DNA from: Victivallales bacterium
Lineage (GTDB): Bacteria > Verrucomicrobiota > Lentisphaeria > Oligosphaerales > Oligosphaeraceae
Direction: 5' to 3'
NCBI GenBank assembly: GCA_017554445.1
Contig: JAFZIJ010000059.1
Coordinates: 1-64,000 of the forward strand
Length of the DNA: 64,000 bases
The notes beneath the pieces were generated by a model that made no database searches, had not been told where the DNA came from, and saw only the letters and a list, made by a program, of their open reading frames with translations. The translations under genes were made by a program, and so were the position numbers. This document shows positions 17,224 through 25,564 of the stretch, in pieces. The number at the start of each line of letters is the position of its first letter. Position 1 is the stretch's first letter.

Positions 17224-17312
17224 TGGCGGAGAGACAGGGATTCGAACCCTGGGTAGCACGAAGCTACAACGGTTTTCGAGACCGTCCCATTCGACCACTC
17301 TGGCATCTCTCC
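17224..17312 (-). tRNA. tRNA-Ser (CGA)
   Basis: Cloverleaf read on the minus strand: acceptor GGAGAGA (17312-17306) pairs with TCTCTCC, followed by discriminator G and an encoded CCA at 17224-17226. The anticodon loop is CTCGAAA, giving anticodon CGA. A long variable arm (GTAGCTTCGTGCTAC) confirms class II serine tRNA; the T arm holds GGTTCGAATCC. It decodes UCG. Confidence 0.95.
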
Positions 17313-17472
17313 GTTGGTCAAACAGCTTTAAAATACAAGTTGTCTATATACTTTACTTTAGCCGCGTTTCCGTCATTTTCAAGTTTGTAGAAGCCGTTTT
17401 TTACAACGACAGAAACGACTTAAGCTACATAAAGGACAAAAGGCCCATAGGCCATCAGCCTACTTCTGTTTT

Positions 17473-17967
17473 TCATAACAGAACTGGCAATGTTTTGTCG
17501 ATCATGGAGATGCCAAGATTCAGACGGTAGATGCGCGGATAGTCGCCATGCTTGCTGTACGTCTGACGTGTCGTGCCATCAGGCAGATATTCCGTCCGTT
17601 CTATTCCCAAACGGAAATGCGACGAATAGCCCAACGTCGCACGCGGAATTGTAAATTCCGCCAGCCAGCCGCGGTATGTTTCCATCGACGGCTGTTTGCT
17701 GACATGCATGGCTGGAAACGGCATGGAAATGCCTTCGCGATCATAAACCATCAGCCAAGCCGTCTCCGGATAATCGTGGTGACCGCTGAATTCGGCCTCC
17801 ACCTTCACCGTTTCCGAATCGGCTGAAAACCGCCACCGCATGTTGTCTCTTCCTACTTCCCGCCAATCGCCTTCAGTCCACGCTTCGCCCTCATCCTCAA
17901 AGAGATACTCATCCAGCGGATCGCCTTCCGACAGCGTCTGCCGGGCCTCCTTGAAATCCGTATCCAA
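17473..17967 (-). CDS. C-terminal part of the frameshifted GH20-like protein
   Basis: About 160 codons open in the -1 frame relative to 17909-20083. It holds a beta-sandwich-like segment (WRFSADSETVKVEAEF, GWLAEFTIPRATLGYSSHFRLGIER) resembling the carbohydrate-binding-like module at the end of related glycosidases. The first ATG at 17967 has no ribosome binding site and lies inside the upstream frame, so this is more likely the continuation of that gene after a frameshift at a run of seven A (complement of 17971-17977) than a separate gene. Confidence 0.7.
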   Translation of the reverse strand: MDTDFKEARQTLSEGDPLDEYLFEDEGEAWTEGDWREVGRDNMRWRFSADSETVKVEAEFSGHHDYPETAWLMVYDREGISMPFPAMHVSKQPSMETYRGWLAEFTIPRATLGYSSHFRLGIERTEYLPDGTTRQTYSKHGDYPRIYRLNLGISMIDKTLPVLL

Positions 17968-20083
17968 GAGTTTTTTTCAACTGCTTAGCGCGCCATTGGA
18001 GCTTCTTCGGGAAATATTTGAAGACTTCCGCTTCGGAATGATAACCGAGACGGCCATCTTGTTCACACAATTCCGCAAGCCGTTCGGATGCAGTAATTTC
18101 CTGCTGGACGATCTTACCCATGGCAAGCAGCATTCGCCGTGCGTTTTGAGGCTGTGAAGTCGTCAGCGCATGACGCATGGCGTAGAAGCGGAGAATGTTC
18201 GCAGCGGAAGCAAACTGGATGTCAAGTGCCTCCGCCAGAGAAAGTTCCATTGGATGGCGTTCGATATTTGTCTTCTGCAATTCCAGCAGCCCTTCATGCC
18301 ATTTGGACGACAGCATGGCGCAGAGCCTTTCTGCTTCATCGAGCCTGAAATTGGCGAGGCATTCACCAATCGCGTCGCCCGACGGAAAGGCGTCCGGCTG
18401 CCACGAACGCGTCAATGACGAGAAACTGAATTTAAGATGCAACGGCCAGACAGGCCCGTCATGCATCGGTCCATAATACTGGAATTGAATGTCCAACGGA
18501 TAGTTGCCATAGGCTTCCGCAAACAGCTTCCATGCCGCGACGGCGTGCTCGGCGTCCGTTCCCCAATCGGGACGCGCAAGTTCTTGAAGAAAAGCATCTT
18601 CATCATGTGAGAAGTCTTCGAACGCGAGTTTTCCGGCCGCTTCGTTCATGAGGCCCGGATAGTTGCCAAAATACCAGCATTGCATCACGTGGCGAACTCC
18701 CAGACGTTTCATTTCACGATATTTGCGATACAAAATACCAGGAACGGGAACATAGGGAATCGTCGCAACTTCATGGGAGCAGCCGACTTGTATCTTCGCC
18801 GACATCTCCGCGTGCCCCTTGCACGCCTCCGCCATGCGGCAATAGCGGTCTGACGGACCGACGGCGGACAACCAGTAGTCGCCGCCAGCCCGTGTTCGTC
18901 CAAGCTGATTGCGCGTGATGCCGGATTCGAAATTAAACGAAACGACCACTTCGCCATCCAAATCTTTCGGCAATTCATACACCCATCCGTCGATTTGCTC
19001 CGCATACGGGATGTATAGCCAGCTGATGAATTCCGCCGACGGATTGGCGCGTTTCATGCCATGCGCCATCGACGCATTAACAGCTTTGAAAATCTCCTTG
19101 GGGCTTCCAAATGAACAACCTTCGCAAAGATTCCCGCAACCGTTCAACGGCGAAAAACGGCTCAGGCAGGAGGTCTGCCGTTCGCCGAAGGAAATATTGA
19201 TGATACCGCCCAAATGCGGCACCGCCGAAAACAGCGAATAGGTACATTCTTCCAGATATTGCCGTGCTTCCAACGAATTGACGCAGAACGGAAAGCTGCC
19301 GTGGATGCTCTTCTCTTCCGACCAGCCGCAGGCCAATTGATTTTCATGGCCTTTCGGCAACGGATTGGCGGACGACCATGCGGCAGGTTCGATGCAGAAC
19401 GCCCAGATTTTGATGCCATAATGACGGCAACGCTCCACGACAGCGCGCAACTTCTTCAGTCGCTTCGCCGCATCCGCGCAGGCAGGCCGCAACGTCGTGT
19501 CGCAGATTTCACGGAAGGTAATCGTCAACCACAGGCCGTTGATGCCTTCCTGCGCCAATAGCGACAGATATTCCTCCGGATAGTAGTCGATGTCGTTCAT
19601 CAACTCATCGATATTGTGCGGCGGCCGTTTGATGGGGCCGAAGAAGCAACGGGAGATGCGATTCTTCAACCACGGCTTCCGTTCGATGACGCCGCGTTTC
19701 AGAAACGGTGACACTTTCAATTGATCCATCAACCAATAGACGGCGCGGCGGATGCCCTCTGTGTCGCTTGCCGTGATGACGATGCCATCATTGATTTCGA
19801 CACGATAGGCCTCCGTTTCCATGTTTATTTTCGCCTTGACGATTTTGCAAGTAATTGATTTTCCGCTTATTCCAGCTTCCGAGAGGAATCGTTGCAAATC
19901 CGCATAGGCGGTTTCGAGCAGTTTTTCATCGTCTGGAAAAACACATTTCAGGCAAATTCCTTTCGTCGCATCCAGACAACCGTCTGGACACACATTGTCC
20001 CATTTTGGCGTAAACGGTCTGTGTTCCTTTAATAAAGGTATGAAGGCAGGTTCGCCTTTTGGAAAAGACGGCATTTTATCCAT
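17909..20083 (-). CDS. GH20-like glycosidase, frameshifted near 3' end
   Basis: 724 aa from ATG 20083. No signal peptide. Residues ~60-140 match the domain 2-like fold found before the barrel in hexosaminidases and related enzymes (YRVEINDGIVITASDTEGIRR, AVYWLMDQL). A TIM barrel follows: INGLWLTITFREICDTTLRP, GIKIWAFCIEPAAW, GGIINISFGERQTSC, with a cysteine-rich CGNLCEGC segment. The last ~22 codons after QLKK read out of register; shifting by -1 at AAAAAAA joins the frame 17473-17967 and gives one protein of about 870 aa. The cause may be a sequencing error in the homopolymer, a true mutation or slippage on A7. Exact GH family not certain. Confidence 0.75.
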   Translation of the reverse strand: MDKMPSFPKGEPAFIPLLKEHRPFTPKWDNVCPDGCLDATKGICLKCVFPDDEKLLETAYADLQRFLSEAGISGKSITCKIVKAKINMETEAYRVEINDGIVITASDTEGIRRAVYWLMDQLKVSPFLKRGVIERKPWLKNRISRCFFGPIKRPPHNIDELMNDIDYYPEEYLSLLAQEGINGLWLTITFREICDTTLRPACADAAKRLKKLRAVVERCRHYGIKIWAFCIEPAAWSSANPLPKGHENQLACGWSEEKSIHGSFPFCVNSLEARQYLEECTYSLFSAVPHLGGIINISFGERQTSCLSRFSPLNGCGNLCEGCSFGSPKEIFKAVNASMAHGMKRANPSAEFISWLYIPYAEQIDGWVYELPKDLDGEVVVSFNFESGITRNQLGRTRAGGDYWLSAVGPSDRYCRMAEACKGHAEMSAKIQVGCSHEVATIPYVPVPGILYRKYREMKRLGVRHVMQCWYFGNYPGLMNEAAGKLAFEDFSHDEDAFLQELARPDWGTDAEHAVAAWKLFAEAYGNYPLDIQFQYYGPMHDGPVWPLHLKFSFSSLTRSWQPDAFPSGDAIGECLANFRLDEAERLCAMLSSKWHEGLLELQKTNIERHPMELSLAEALDIQFASAANILRFYAMRHALTTSQPQNARRMLLAMGKIVQQEITASERLAELCEQDGRLGYHSEAEVFKYFPKKLQWRAKQLKKTLGYGFQGGPADAVGRRSAG

Positions 20084-20094
20084 AGTTTAGCCAA

Positions 20095-20256
20095 TTTTTT
20101 AGGGACGAAAGGGACGAAAGGGACATGAACCACCGCCTTCGGCGGGGTGCTCATGGCTAAAGGCTTATGGCTAAAAGCTTAAGGATTTGTGTGCAATCCA
20201 TAGGCCATAGGCCATAAGCCATAAGCCATAAGCTTCTGCATAAGCGTAGCTTATGC
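20095..20256. repeat. Intergenic block of short repeats
   Basis: Tandem GGGACGAAA (20102-20124), a small hairpin CCGCC-TTC-GGCGG, then repeated CATGGCTAAAGGCTTATGG and CCATAAGCCATAAGC units (20150-20232) and a perfect GCATAAGC-GTA-GCTTATGC palindrome (20238-20256). The CTTATGGC units recur at 40743 and 45127, linking this block to the composite repeat. Confidence 0.7.
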
Positions 20257-20260
20257 AAAC

Positions 20261-20292
20261 AAGCCCCGACAGGAGGCTTCCTGGCGGGGCTT
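20261..20292 (-). terminator. Hairpin downstream of the sorE-like gene
   Basis: Stem AAGCCCCG...CGGGGCTT with one mismatch and a further five pairs, 27 bp after the stop codon. The following U tract is short, so termination may be inefficient. Confidence 0.6.
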
Positions 20293-20318
20293 GCATCAAT
20301 CAACGGAATGCGAACGGC

Positions 20319-21581
20319 TTACGCCAGTTTCGGCATCTTTTCGAGAACGATCTTCTCGGCTTCGAGATTCCACAGGCCGTTGTTGCGTGCGCAGGCGTCG
20401 GCCAGTTCGGCGAAGACGGGATCCGTCTTGCCCTTTTCGGCGAAATCCGCGATGGCGGTCAGCGGGAAGTCGCAATGCGTGTAGATCAGCTTCTTGCCGC
20501 CCTTGATGTCGGGCAGATGGAGCGTTGTCTCACGAGCGGCGGTGAGGCCGCCGATATGGGTGATCATCATGGCGGGATTCAGCTTGCCTTCGCTCATCAG
20601 CTGGAGGGCTTCCTTGATGTCGGCCGTTGTGCCGCCGGATGTTCCAACGACATGCGTTCCAGCATAATGGACGTTGTAGAAATTGAATTTCGCGGAGAAT
20701 TCCGTATCCGTCGGGCCGGCGAAGAAGTTCAGGCAACCATCGGCGGCCAGAATCGCATCGCCCTGTTCGACGACGGGTGCGACAGGAGCCAGAACGAACA
20801 CGTCGTTGTAGCCTTTGCCGCCATTGATATCTTTCAGAGCCTGGACAGGATTGTCGCACTTCGTGTTCAGATAGACGAGTTTCACGCCGTTCTTCGCGGC
20901 GTCTTCAGGCGTCAGAATGGATTTCGCACGATCAAGACGCGAGTCATCGATATCCGTCACGACGACGAGTCCGGGCTTGCGCGGTCCATGGACCAGATAG
21001 TCGATAAGGCCGAGCCCCATCGGGCCAGCGGAAGCGAGACATGCGCATGCGCCGCCTTCGACGACGCCCATGTTGTGATGGTACGTTCCAGCGGGAATGT
21101 GGTACTGCGCATGGCATGCGCCAATCAGGCAGCTCATCGGTTCGCTCAAGCTGGCCATGAAGAAGGCGTCGCCCGTGTATTTCAGCAGGCAGCCATGCTC
21201 CATGACGATGCTCGGAATGCGGATGTAGGTGGAATCTCCGCCGATGGTCTGGAAGGAATAGCCGGGCGCGGCGTAGGAGCCTTCGATCGGCATGGCGGGC
21301 TGGATGCCGAAGCGATCGCCGGGCTTGAACTGATCCTGCCATTTTTTGCCGACTTCGATGATGCGGCCAGTAAATTCATGGCCGAGAATCGGAGGATTCG
21401 TCGCGCAGTCGTTTGGAACGCGCTTGTGGTCTTCACCGGCCTTGGAGGCCTTGTAACTGGACATGCAGATAGAGTCGCTGATGACTTCGGCGATGATGCC
21501 GTCATCTCCGCAAGGAGGAAGCTCGAAGCTCTCCAGACGCAAATCCATTTTACCGTAAATTCTCAACGCAGTCGTTTTCAT
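20319..21581 (-). CDS. sorE: Zinc-dependent dehydrogenase, L-sorbose-1-phosphate reductase-like
   Basis: 420 aa. The sequence follows SorE of enterobacteria throughout: MKTTALRIYGKMDLRLESFE, SDSICMSSYKASKAG with the catalytic-zinc cysteine, PPILGHEFTGRIIEVG with the GHE element, GYSFQTIGGDSTYIRIP, a Rossmann segment ASAGPMGLGLIDY and CLNFFAGPTDTEFSAKFNFY. SorE reduces L-sorbose 1-phosphate to glucitol 6-phosphate with NAD(P)H. No PTS genes are near, so the substrate here is more likely another sugar or sugar acid delivered by the adjacent TRAP transporter. It is the last gene of the unit and is followed by a hairpin. Confidence 0.82.
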   Translation of the reverse strand: MKTTALRIYGKMDLRLESFELPPCGDDGIIAEVISDSICMSSYKASKAGEDHKRVPNDCATNPPILGHEFTGRIIEVGKKWQDQFKPGDRFGIQPAMPIEGSYAAPGYSFQTIGGDSTYIRIPSIVMEHGCLLKYTGDAFFMASLSEPMSCLIGACHAQYHIPAGTYHHNMGVVEGGACACLASAGPMGLGLIDYLVHGPRKPGLVVVTDIDDSRLDRAKSILTPEDAAKNGVKLVYLNTKCDNPVQALKDINGGKGYNDVFVLAPVAPVVEQGDAILAADGCLNFFAGPTDTEFSAKFNFYNVHYAGTHVVGTSGGTTADIKEALQLMSEGKLNPAMMITHIGGLTAARETTLHLPDIKGGKKLIYTHCDFPLTAIADFAEKGKTDPVFAELADACARNNGLWNLEAEKIVLEKMPKLA

Positions 21582-21639
21582 CTTACGTATCTCTATTTTA
21601 ATAACGATGGTTAAAGGCGGAAACCATTTCCGCCAACGG

Positions 21640-21885
21640 TCATTTCTTCGATTTGATCAAGTCGGCCAATGACTTCACGGACTTCAGGACGCCGGCCTTG
21701 ATGTCGCTCTGTTCGAATTTCACTTCAAACATCTCCTCCATCGCGACGACCAATTCCAGTAGCAGGAAGGAGTCCACGCCATATTCGGACAATTCCGTCT
21801 CGGTCTCGATTTCCGAAGGATCGATATCCAGAAACAGACGCTCCACAATCAATGCCTTCAGTTGGTCTTCCAATGTCTCAGCCAT
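21640..21885 (-). CDS. Acyl carrier protein
   Basis: 81 aa from ATG 21885 with AAGGAAAC upstream; an in-frame upstream ATG at 21939 is less likely. The phosphopantetheine site is in YGVDSFLLLELV, with Ser following Asp as in all carrier proteins, and the four-helix pattern and acidic character are typical. It is not the fatty-acid ACP cluster: no fab genes are adjacent. It sits 58 bp before the sorE-like gene and 110 bp after uspA, apparently in the transporter operon. Its acyl or aminoacyl partner enzyme is not visible in the window. Confidence 0.88.
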   Translation of the reverse strand: MAETLEDQLKALIVERLFLDIDPSEIETETELSEYGVDSFLLLELVVAMEEMFEVKFEQSDIKAGVLKSVKSLADLIKSKK

Positions 21886-21994
21886 TCTAAGTTTCCTTAT
21901 ATCTTGAGGTTGTCCAAATCCGCCAGAGACTTTCGCCATTCTGGCTTGTTATTCTGATAAACGTTTAGACCGCAACACCAATTGGATGGTTCCA

Positions 21995-22447
21995 TCATTT
22001 GTCCGGCGGAATCACCAATACGGGGCAGCTCGCCTTCTGCACAATCTTCGCGGCAACGGAGCCGAAGAGCAACGACGACAGCGCCCCAGTCCCCTGACGG
22101 CCGACGACGATCAGCCCTGCTCCGATCTCCTCCGCGTATTTCAAAATCTCCAAATGGCTCTTTCCGATGCGGAAAGCGGTCTTGAAGACAAGCCCTTCCG
22201 GAATCTGCGGGCGAAATTCACGGTCGATCTTCTCATCGATGTCGTTTTTCGCCTTGTCATCCGCATCTCCTTCCGCACCATAGATATAGGACTTCCAATA
22301 CTGGGCGTCCGGCTCTGGAATCACATGAATGAGATGCAATTCACTGCCTTTTCTCAGCGCCGCCGCCTCCAAGGCGTACGCAAACGCACGGCCGGCATTC
22401 TCCGAAAAATCCGTGCAATACAAAATGCGTATCGGCTGTTCCTGCAT
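21995..22447 (-). CDS. Universal stress protein UspA family
   Basis: 150 aa, single Usp domain. The ATP-binding signature G-2X-G-9X-G-S is present near the C-terminus (GRQGTGALSSLLFGSVA), and IRILYCTDFSENAGRAFAYA is the usual first strand and helix, so it probably binds ATP. AGGAG lies 7 nt before the ATG. It follows dctM by 116 bp. Usp proteins encoded with TRAP transporters are known (TeaD of the ectoine TRAP system in Halomonas), where they modulate uptake; a similar role is inferred here. Confidence 0.9.
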   Translation of the reverse strand: MQEQPIRILYCTDFSENAGRAFAYALEAAALRKGSELHLIHVIPEPDAQYWKSYIYGAEGDADDKAKNDIDEKIDREFRPQIPEGLVFKTAFRIGKSHLEILKYAEEIGAGLIVVGRQGTGALSSLLFGSVAAKIVQKASCPVLVIPPDK

Positions 22448-22563
22448 ATTCGTCTCCTATATGGTTTCTTTCTCCCGAAAAACAAGACACTATTATAATT
22501 TGTCTCATCCTTTTTCTTTTACCAACTGTTTTTCCTTCAAATCCGTTTTTTTCCAAAGAAAAG

Positions 22564-23898
22564 TTACGCCGCCAGTTTCTGCATCAGATGCGGAAGCCAC
22601 AGCGCCAGTTGCGGGAAGAAAATCAAAAACAGCATCGCAATGACAATCAGCAGGAAGAACGGCATCGCGCCACGGAAAATCTTCTGCAACGGAATGTCGC
22701 GCGCGATACCGCCGACGACATAGACGTTGACACCGACAGGCGGCGTGATGACGCCGATCTGCGTCACGAGAACAATCAACGTGCCGAACCAGATCATCGT
22801 CTGTTCGCCGCCACCACCGAACGTGAACTTCTGCACGACGGGCAGAAGGATCGGAATCGTCAGCATGACCAACGCCAACGCGTCGATGAAACAGCTGGCG
22901 ATGATGAATCCAAGAATGATGACGGACAGCGTAACTGCCTGTGGCATCTGCGCTTCCGCAAGCGTGCGGGCCAGCGTGGACGGAAGGTTCGTCACGCCAA
23001 GGAAACGGCCGAACATGGACGCGCCCGCGATGATGATCAACACCATGCAGGACGTGCGCATCGTTTCCAGAAACGCCTTCCGCAGAATCGCCCATGTCAA
23101 AGCGCCACGGCAGAGAGCGACGATGACACCCGCGCCCGCGCCAATGGCCGCGGCTTCCGTCGGCGTAAACCAGCCGAGAAACATGCCGCCCATGACGACG
23201 GTGAACAGGATGATCGTTTCGATGATGCCCAGCAGGGATTTGAATTTCGCCGCCATCGTGGTCGGTTCGCCTGCCGGACCAAGCTTCGGGTTGATACGGC
23301 ATGCGATGCCAATGTACAGGCAGAACAACAACGTGATGAGCAGGCCAGGCAGAACGCCGGACATGAACAGTTTCGCGGGAGAGACTTTTGTCATGATGCC
23401 ATAGACGATGAAAACGACGCTCGGCGGAATCAGCATGCCGAGACTGCCGCCGGCTGCCACCGTGCCGGACGCGAGCTTCATGTCATAGCCGCGGCGGCGC
23501 ATTTCCGGAAGCGCGACAGCCGACATCGTCGCCGCCGTCGCAGGGCCGGATCCGCAGATGGCGCCGAACGCCGTGCATGCGCCGACGGTCGCCATCGCCA
23601 AACCTCCGGGAAGCCAGCTAAGCCAGTGGTATGCCGCATCATAGAGACGGCGGCTGATACCTGCATGATAGGTGATCTGCCCCATGAAAATGAACAGCGG
23701 AATGACGCTCAAATCGTATTTGGAGAACGTCTCGTAGCAGGAACTCAGAAGCAGATGGCCCGCTCCCGCGAGATCGCCGATGGCCAATGCATAGCCGCCG
23801 CAACCGACGACCGCCAATGCGAAACCGACCGGCATACTGAGCCCCAGCAGGATCAGCAGTACGATACAACCTAATATACCTAATAGTGTCAAGCTCAT
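22564..23898 (-). CDS. dctM: TRAP transporter large permease
   Basis: 444 aa from ATG 23898, which overlaps the dctQ stop as ATGA, indicating translational coupling; longer in-frame starts upstream would overlap dctQ. About 12 membrane helices, beginning LLGILGCIVLLILLGLSMPV. Family segments include GAICGSGPATAATMSAVALPEM and AAGGSLGMLIPPSVVFIVYG near the middle and GVITPPVGVNVYVVGG near the end, the typical Gly/Pro-rich re-entrant motifs of the ion-transporter superfamily permease. It carries out Na+-driven solute uptake in complex with DctQ and the binding protein. Confidence 0.95.
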   Translation of the reverse strand: MSLTLLGILGCIVLLILLGLSMPVGFALAVVGCGGYALAIGDLAGAGHLLLSSCYETFSKYDLSVIPLFIFMGQITYHAGISRRLYDAAYHWLSWLPGGLAMATVGACTAFGAICGSGPATAATMSAVALPEMRRRGYDMKLASGTVAAGGSLGMLIPPSVVFIVYGIMTKVSPAKLFMSGVLPGLLITLLFCLYIGIACRINPKLGPAGEPTTMAAKFKSLLGIIETIILFTVVMGGMFLGWFTPTEAAAIGAGAGVIVALCRGALTWAILRKAFLETMRTSCMVLIIIAGASMFGRFLGVTNLPSTLARTLAEAQMPQAVTLSVIILGFIIASCFIDALALVMLTIPILLPVVQKFTFGGGGEQTMIWFGTLIVLVTQIGVITPPVGVNVYVVGGIARDIPLQKIFRGAMPFFLLIVIAMLFLIFFPQLALWLPHLMQKLAA

Positions 23899-24383
23899 GA
23901 GTGCATCATCTCCTTTCCGGGGTGGGCCAGATTGTAGATCTTCACGAGAACCACCACGATAAATGTGAACGACATGAACCACAGCACCCAAAACAGCGGA
24001 ATCTGCAGTGTCAGCGTTCCGATCCCTTTGCGCAGCAAATATTTGCCGTATATCCAACTTCGATATGAAAGATAAAGGAACATCAGCATCGCCACGCCGC
24101 GGGAAAACGCGTCAACCCAAATTCTAATGCCGCGCGGGAATTTCTGGAAGAAATATTCGACGGCAACGTGGCCTTTCACGGCCGTCGTGTACGGCAGCGC
24201 GCATGCGCCGCTTAAACATGCCGCGATCTGCACGACATCGACAACGCCTACCAGCGGATGGCCGAAACGCCGCAGAATGACATCCAGACAGGTCGCCACA
24301 ATCATGACGGCGATGCCGACACCTGCGACGGCCGCCATCACCCGAACAAGACCGGACACGATTTTACGATAGCTTTCCCACAT
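23895..24383 (-). CDS. dctQ: TRAP transporter small permease
   Basis: 162 aa from ATG 24383, chosen because AAGGAG lies 8 nt upstream; the codon at 24389 is TTG. Four predicted helices (VRVMAAVAGVGIAVMIVATC, IAACLSGACALPYTTAVKGH, SRGVAMLMFLYLSYRSW, PLFWVLWFMSFTFIVVVLV). The GHVAVEYF segment after the second helix is conserved in DctQ proteins. It starts 2 bp after the dctP stop and overlaps dctM by 4 bp, so the three genes form one tightly coupled unit. Confidence 0.93.
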   Translation of the reverse strand: MWESYRKIVSGLVRVMAAVAGVGIAVMIVATCLDVILRRFGHPLVGVVDVVQIAACLSGACALPYTTAVKGHVAVEYFFQKFPRGIRIWVDAFSRGVAMLMFLYLSYRSWIYGKYLLRKGIGTLTLQIPLFWVLWFMSFTFIVVVLVKIYNLAHPGKEMMHS

Positions 24384-24385
24384 GG

Positions 24386-25435
24386 TCAATTCTCCTTTTC
24401 TTTAGCGGCTTTTTGCGCCATCGTGATCTGTTCACGAAGGAACGCCACCGCTTCGTTTCCGGGCAGTCCTTTCTTCTCGGCACCGTTCGCCCAGCCTTCG
24501 AGCAACGGCTTCAAGGCTTCACGGGCCTTGGCATCCTCTTCCGGCGGCAACTCGATAATCTCACGGCCGAGTTTGCGGACGAACGCCTCGCCCTCGGCAT
24601 CCATGGCATCCCACAAGTCGCCATGCTTGGCGATCCATTCGGCGTTGATTTCACGGATGATCTGCTGGATATCTTGCGGCAGGCGAGCCCACGACTTCTT
24701 GTTCATGACGACGAACATCGCCGTCGTGTAACCAAGCGACGGAATGCGCGTCACGGCCTGGATCACTTCGCCCTGCTTCCAGCCGCAAAGCGTCTCGATG
24801 GGGCACAGCGTCCCTTGCACAACGCCTTTGCGCAACGCCTCATACGTGTCACCTTGGCTCAAGCCGACGGCATCCGCGCCAAGGCATTTGACTGCACGAG
24901 CCGTCACGCCAGTTCCACGAATCCGCTGTCCTTTCATATCGTCGAACGTATGGACGGGCAGATTGCTGGCCAGCACGCCCGGCCCATGCGCATGGGCGTA
25001 CATCAATTCGACATCCGCCAATTCCTCCGGCTGGAAATGCTGGATGAAGGCGTTGGCGATGCGCGTCGCGGACGTCCCGTCCGGATAGCCCCACGGCAGA
25101 TCCAAAACTTCAATCAACGGAAACAAGCCACGGCTGTAGGCAAAGCAACTCATGCCGACATCCGTCGAACCGAAGACGACGCCATTGAAATTCTCGCTGT
25201 CCGTTGACAAAACAGAGCCCGGATAGACATCGACGACGACGCGACCATCCGTCCGTTTTTCGACTTCCTCCGCCCACGCCTTGCCGAGCTTGGCCGCGCC
25301 ATGCGACGCAGGGAAGAAAATATTGTAAGTCAGACGGAACTGCGCCTTCGGCTTGGCCTTATTCTCGGCCGGACGGCATGAACATAGCAGTATGCAGGCC
25401 GCCATGAGCATGCAGATTTTCATCTTGTGTTTCAT
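24386..25435 (-). CDS. dctP: TRAP transporter substrate-binding lipoprotein
   Basis: 349 aa. The N-terminus MKHKMKICMLMAACILLCSC ends in a lipobox with Cys20 as the likely lipidated residue, so it is anchored outside the membrane rather than free in the periplasm. The DctP fold is seen in HGAAKLGKAWAEEVEKRTDG, VDVYPGSVLSTDSENFNGV, RIRGTGVTARAVKCLGADAV and EALRKGVVQGTLCP; the Arg in RIRGTG is at the place of the conserved carboxylate-binding Arg. A sugar acid or other organic acid ligand is the family expectation. It is the first gene of the dctP-Q-M series. Confidence 0.93.
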   Translation of the reverse strand: MKHKMKICMLMAACILLCSCRPAENKAKPKAQFRLTYNIFFPASHGAAKLGKAWAEEVEKRTDGRVVVDVYPGSVLSTDSENFNGVVFGSTDVGMSCFAYSRGLFPLIEVLDLPWGYPDGTSATRIANAFIQHFQPEELADVELMYAHAHGPGVLASNLPVHTFDDMKGQRIRGTGVTARAVKCLGADAVGLSQGDTYEALRKGVVQGTLCPIETLCGWKQGEVIQAVTRIPSLGYTTAMFVVMNKKSWARLPQDIQQIIREINAEWIAKHGDLWDAMDAEGEAFVRKLGREIIELPPEEDAKAREALKPLLEGWANGAEKKGLPGNEAVAFLREQITMAQKAAKEKEN

Positions 25436-25477
25436 TTGTCAAACGCCTTTTTTATTGAATATTCGATGTCTTGACAG

Positions 25478-25529
25478 AAAAAACGACCGTACGACGATGT
25501 GCATGCACGTCGCCGCCGGTCGGTTTTTT
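25478..25529. terminator. Bidirectional intrinsic terminator
   Basis: A6 and CGACCG on the left pair with CGGTCG, a bulged G and T6 on the right; the interior also folds (GTGCATGCAC). It lies between the isomerase stop (25565) and the dctP start (25435), so dctP likely has its own promoter or depends on read-through. Confidence 0.75.
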
Positions 25530-25564
25530 CGTTATGTTTCTTGAAAGATTCCCTTCAGCAGGAA

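Noticed and set aside
17224..17312. tRNA-Ser as an attachment site for the accessory island
   Set aside because: No integrase gene and no repeat of the tRNA 3' end was found; the island ends more than 5 kb away.
16091..17530. 479-codon plus-strand frame running through the tRNA-Ser
   Set aside because: It is the antisense of the Sel1 repeats and continues through the tRNA, giving the well-known false GIRTLGSTKL peptide.
20253..21614. 453-codon plus-strand frame opposite the sorE-like gene
   Set aside because: No family resemblance; the minus strand matches SorE throughout.
22588..23874. 428-codon plus-strand frame opposite dctM
   Set aside because: Arg/Gln/Asp-rich composition is the reverse of hydrophobic helices; dctM is unambiguous.
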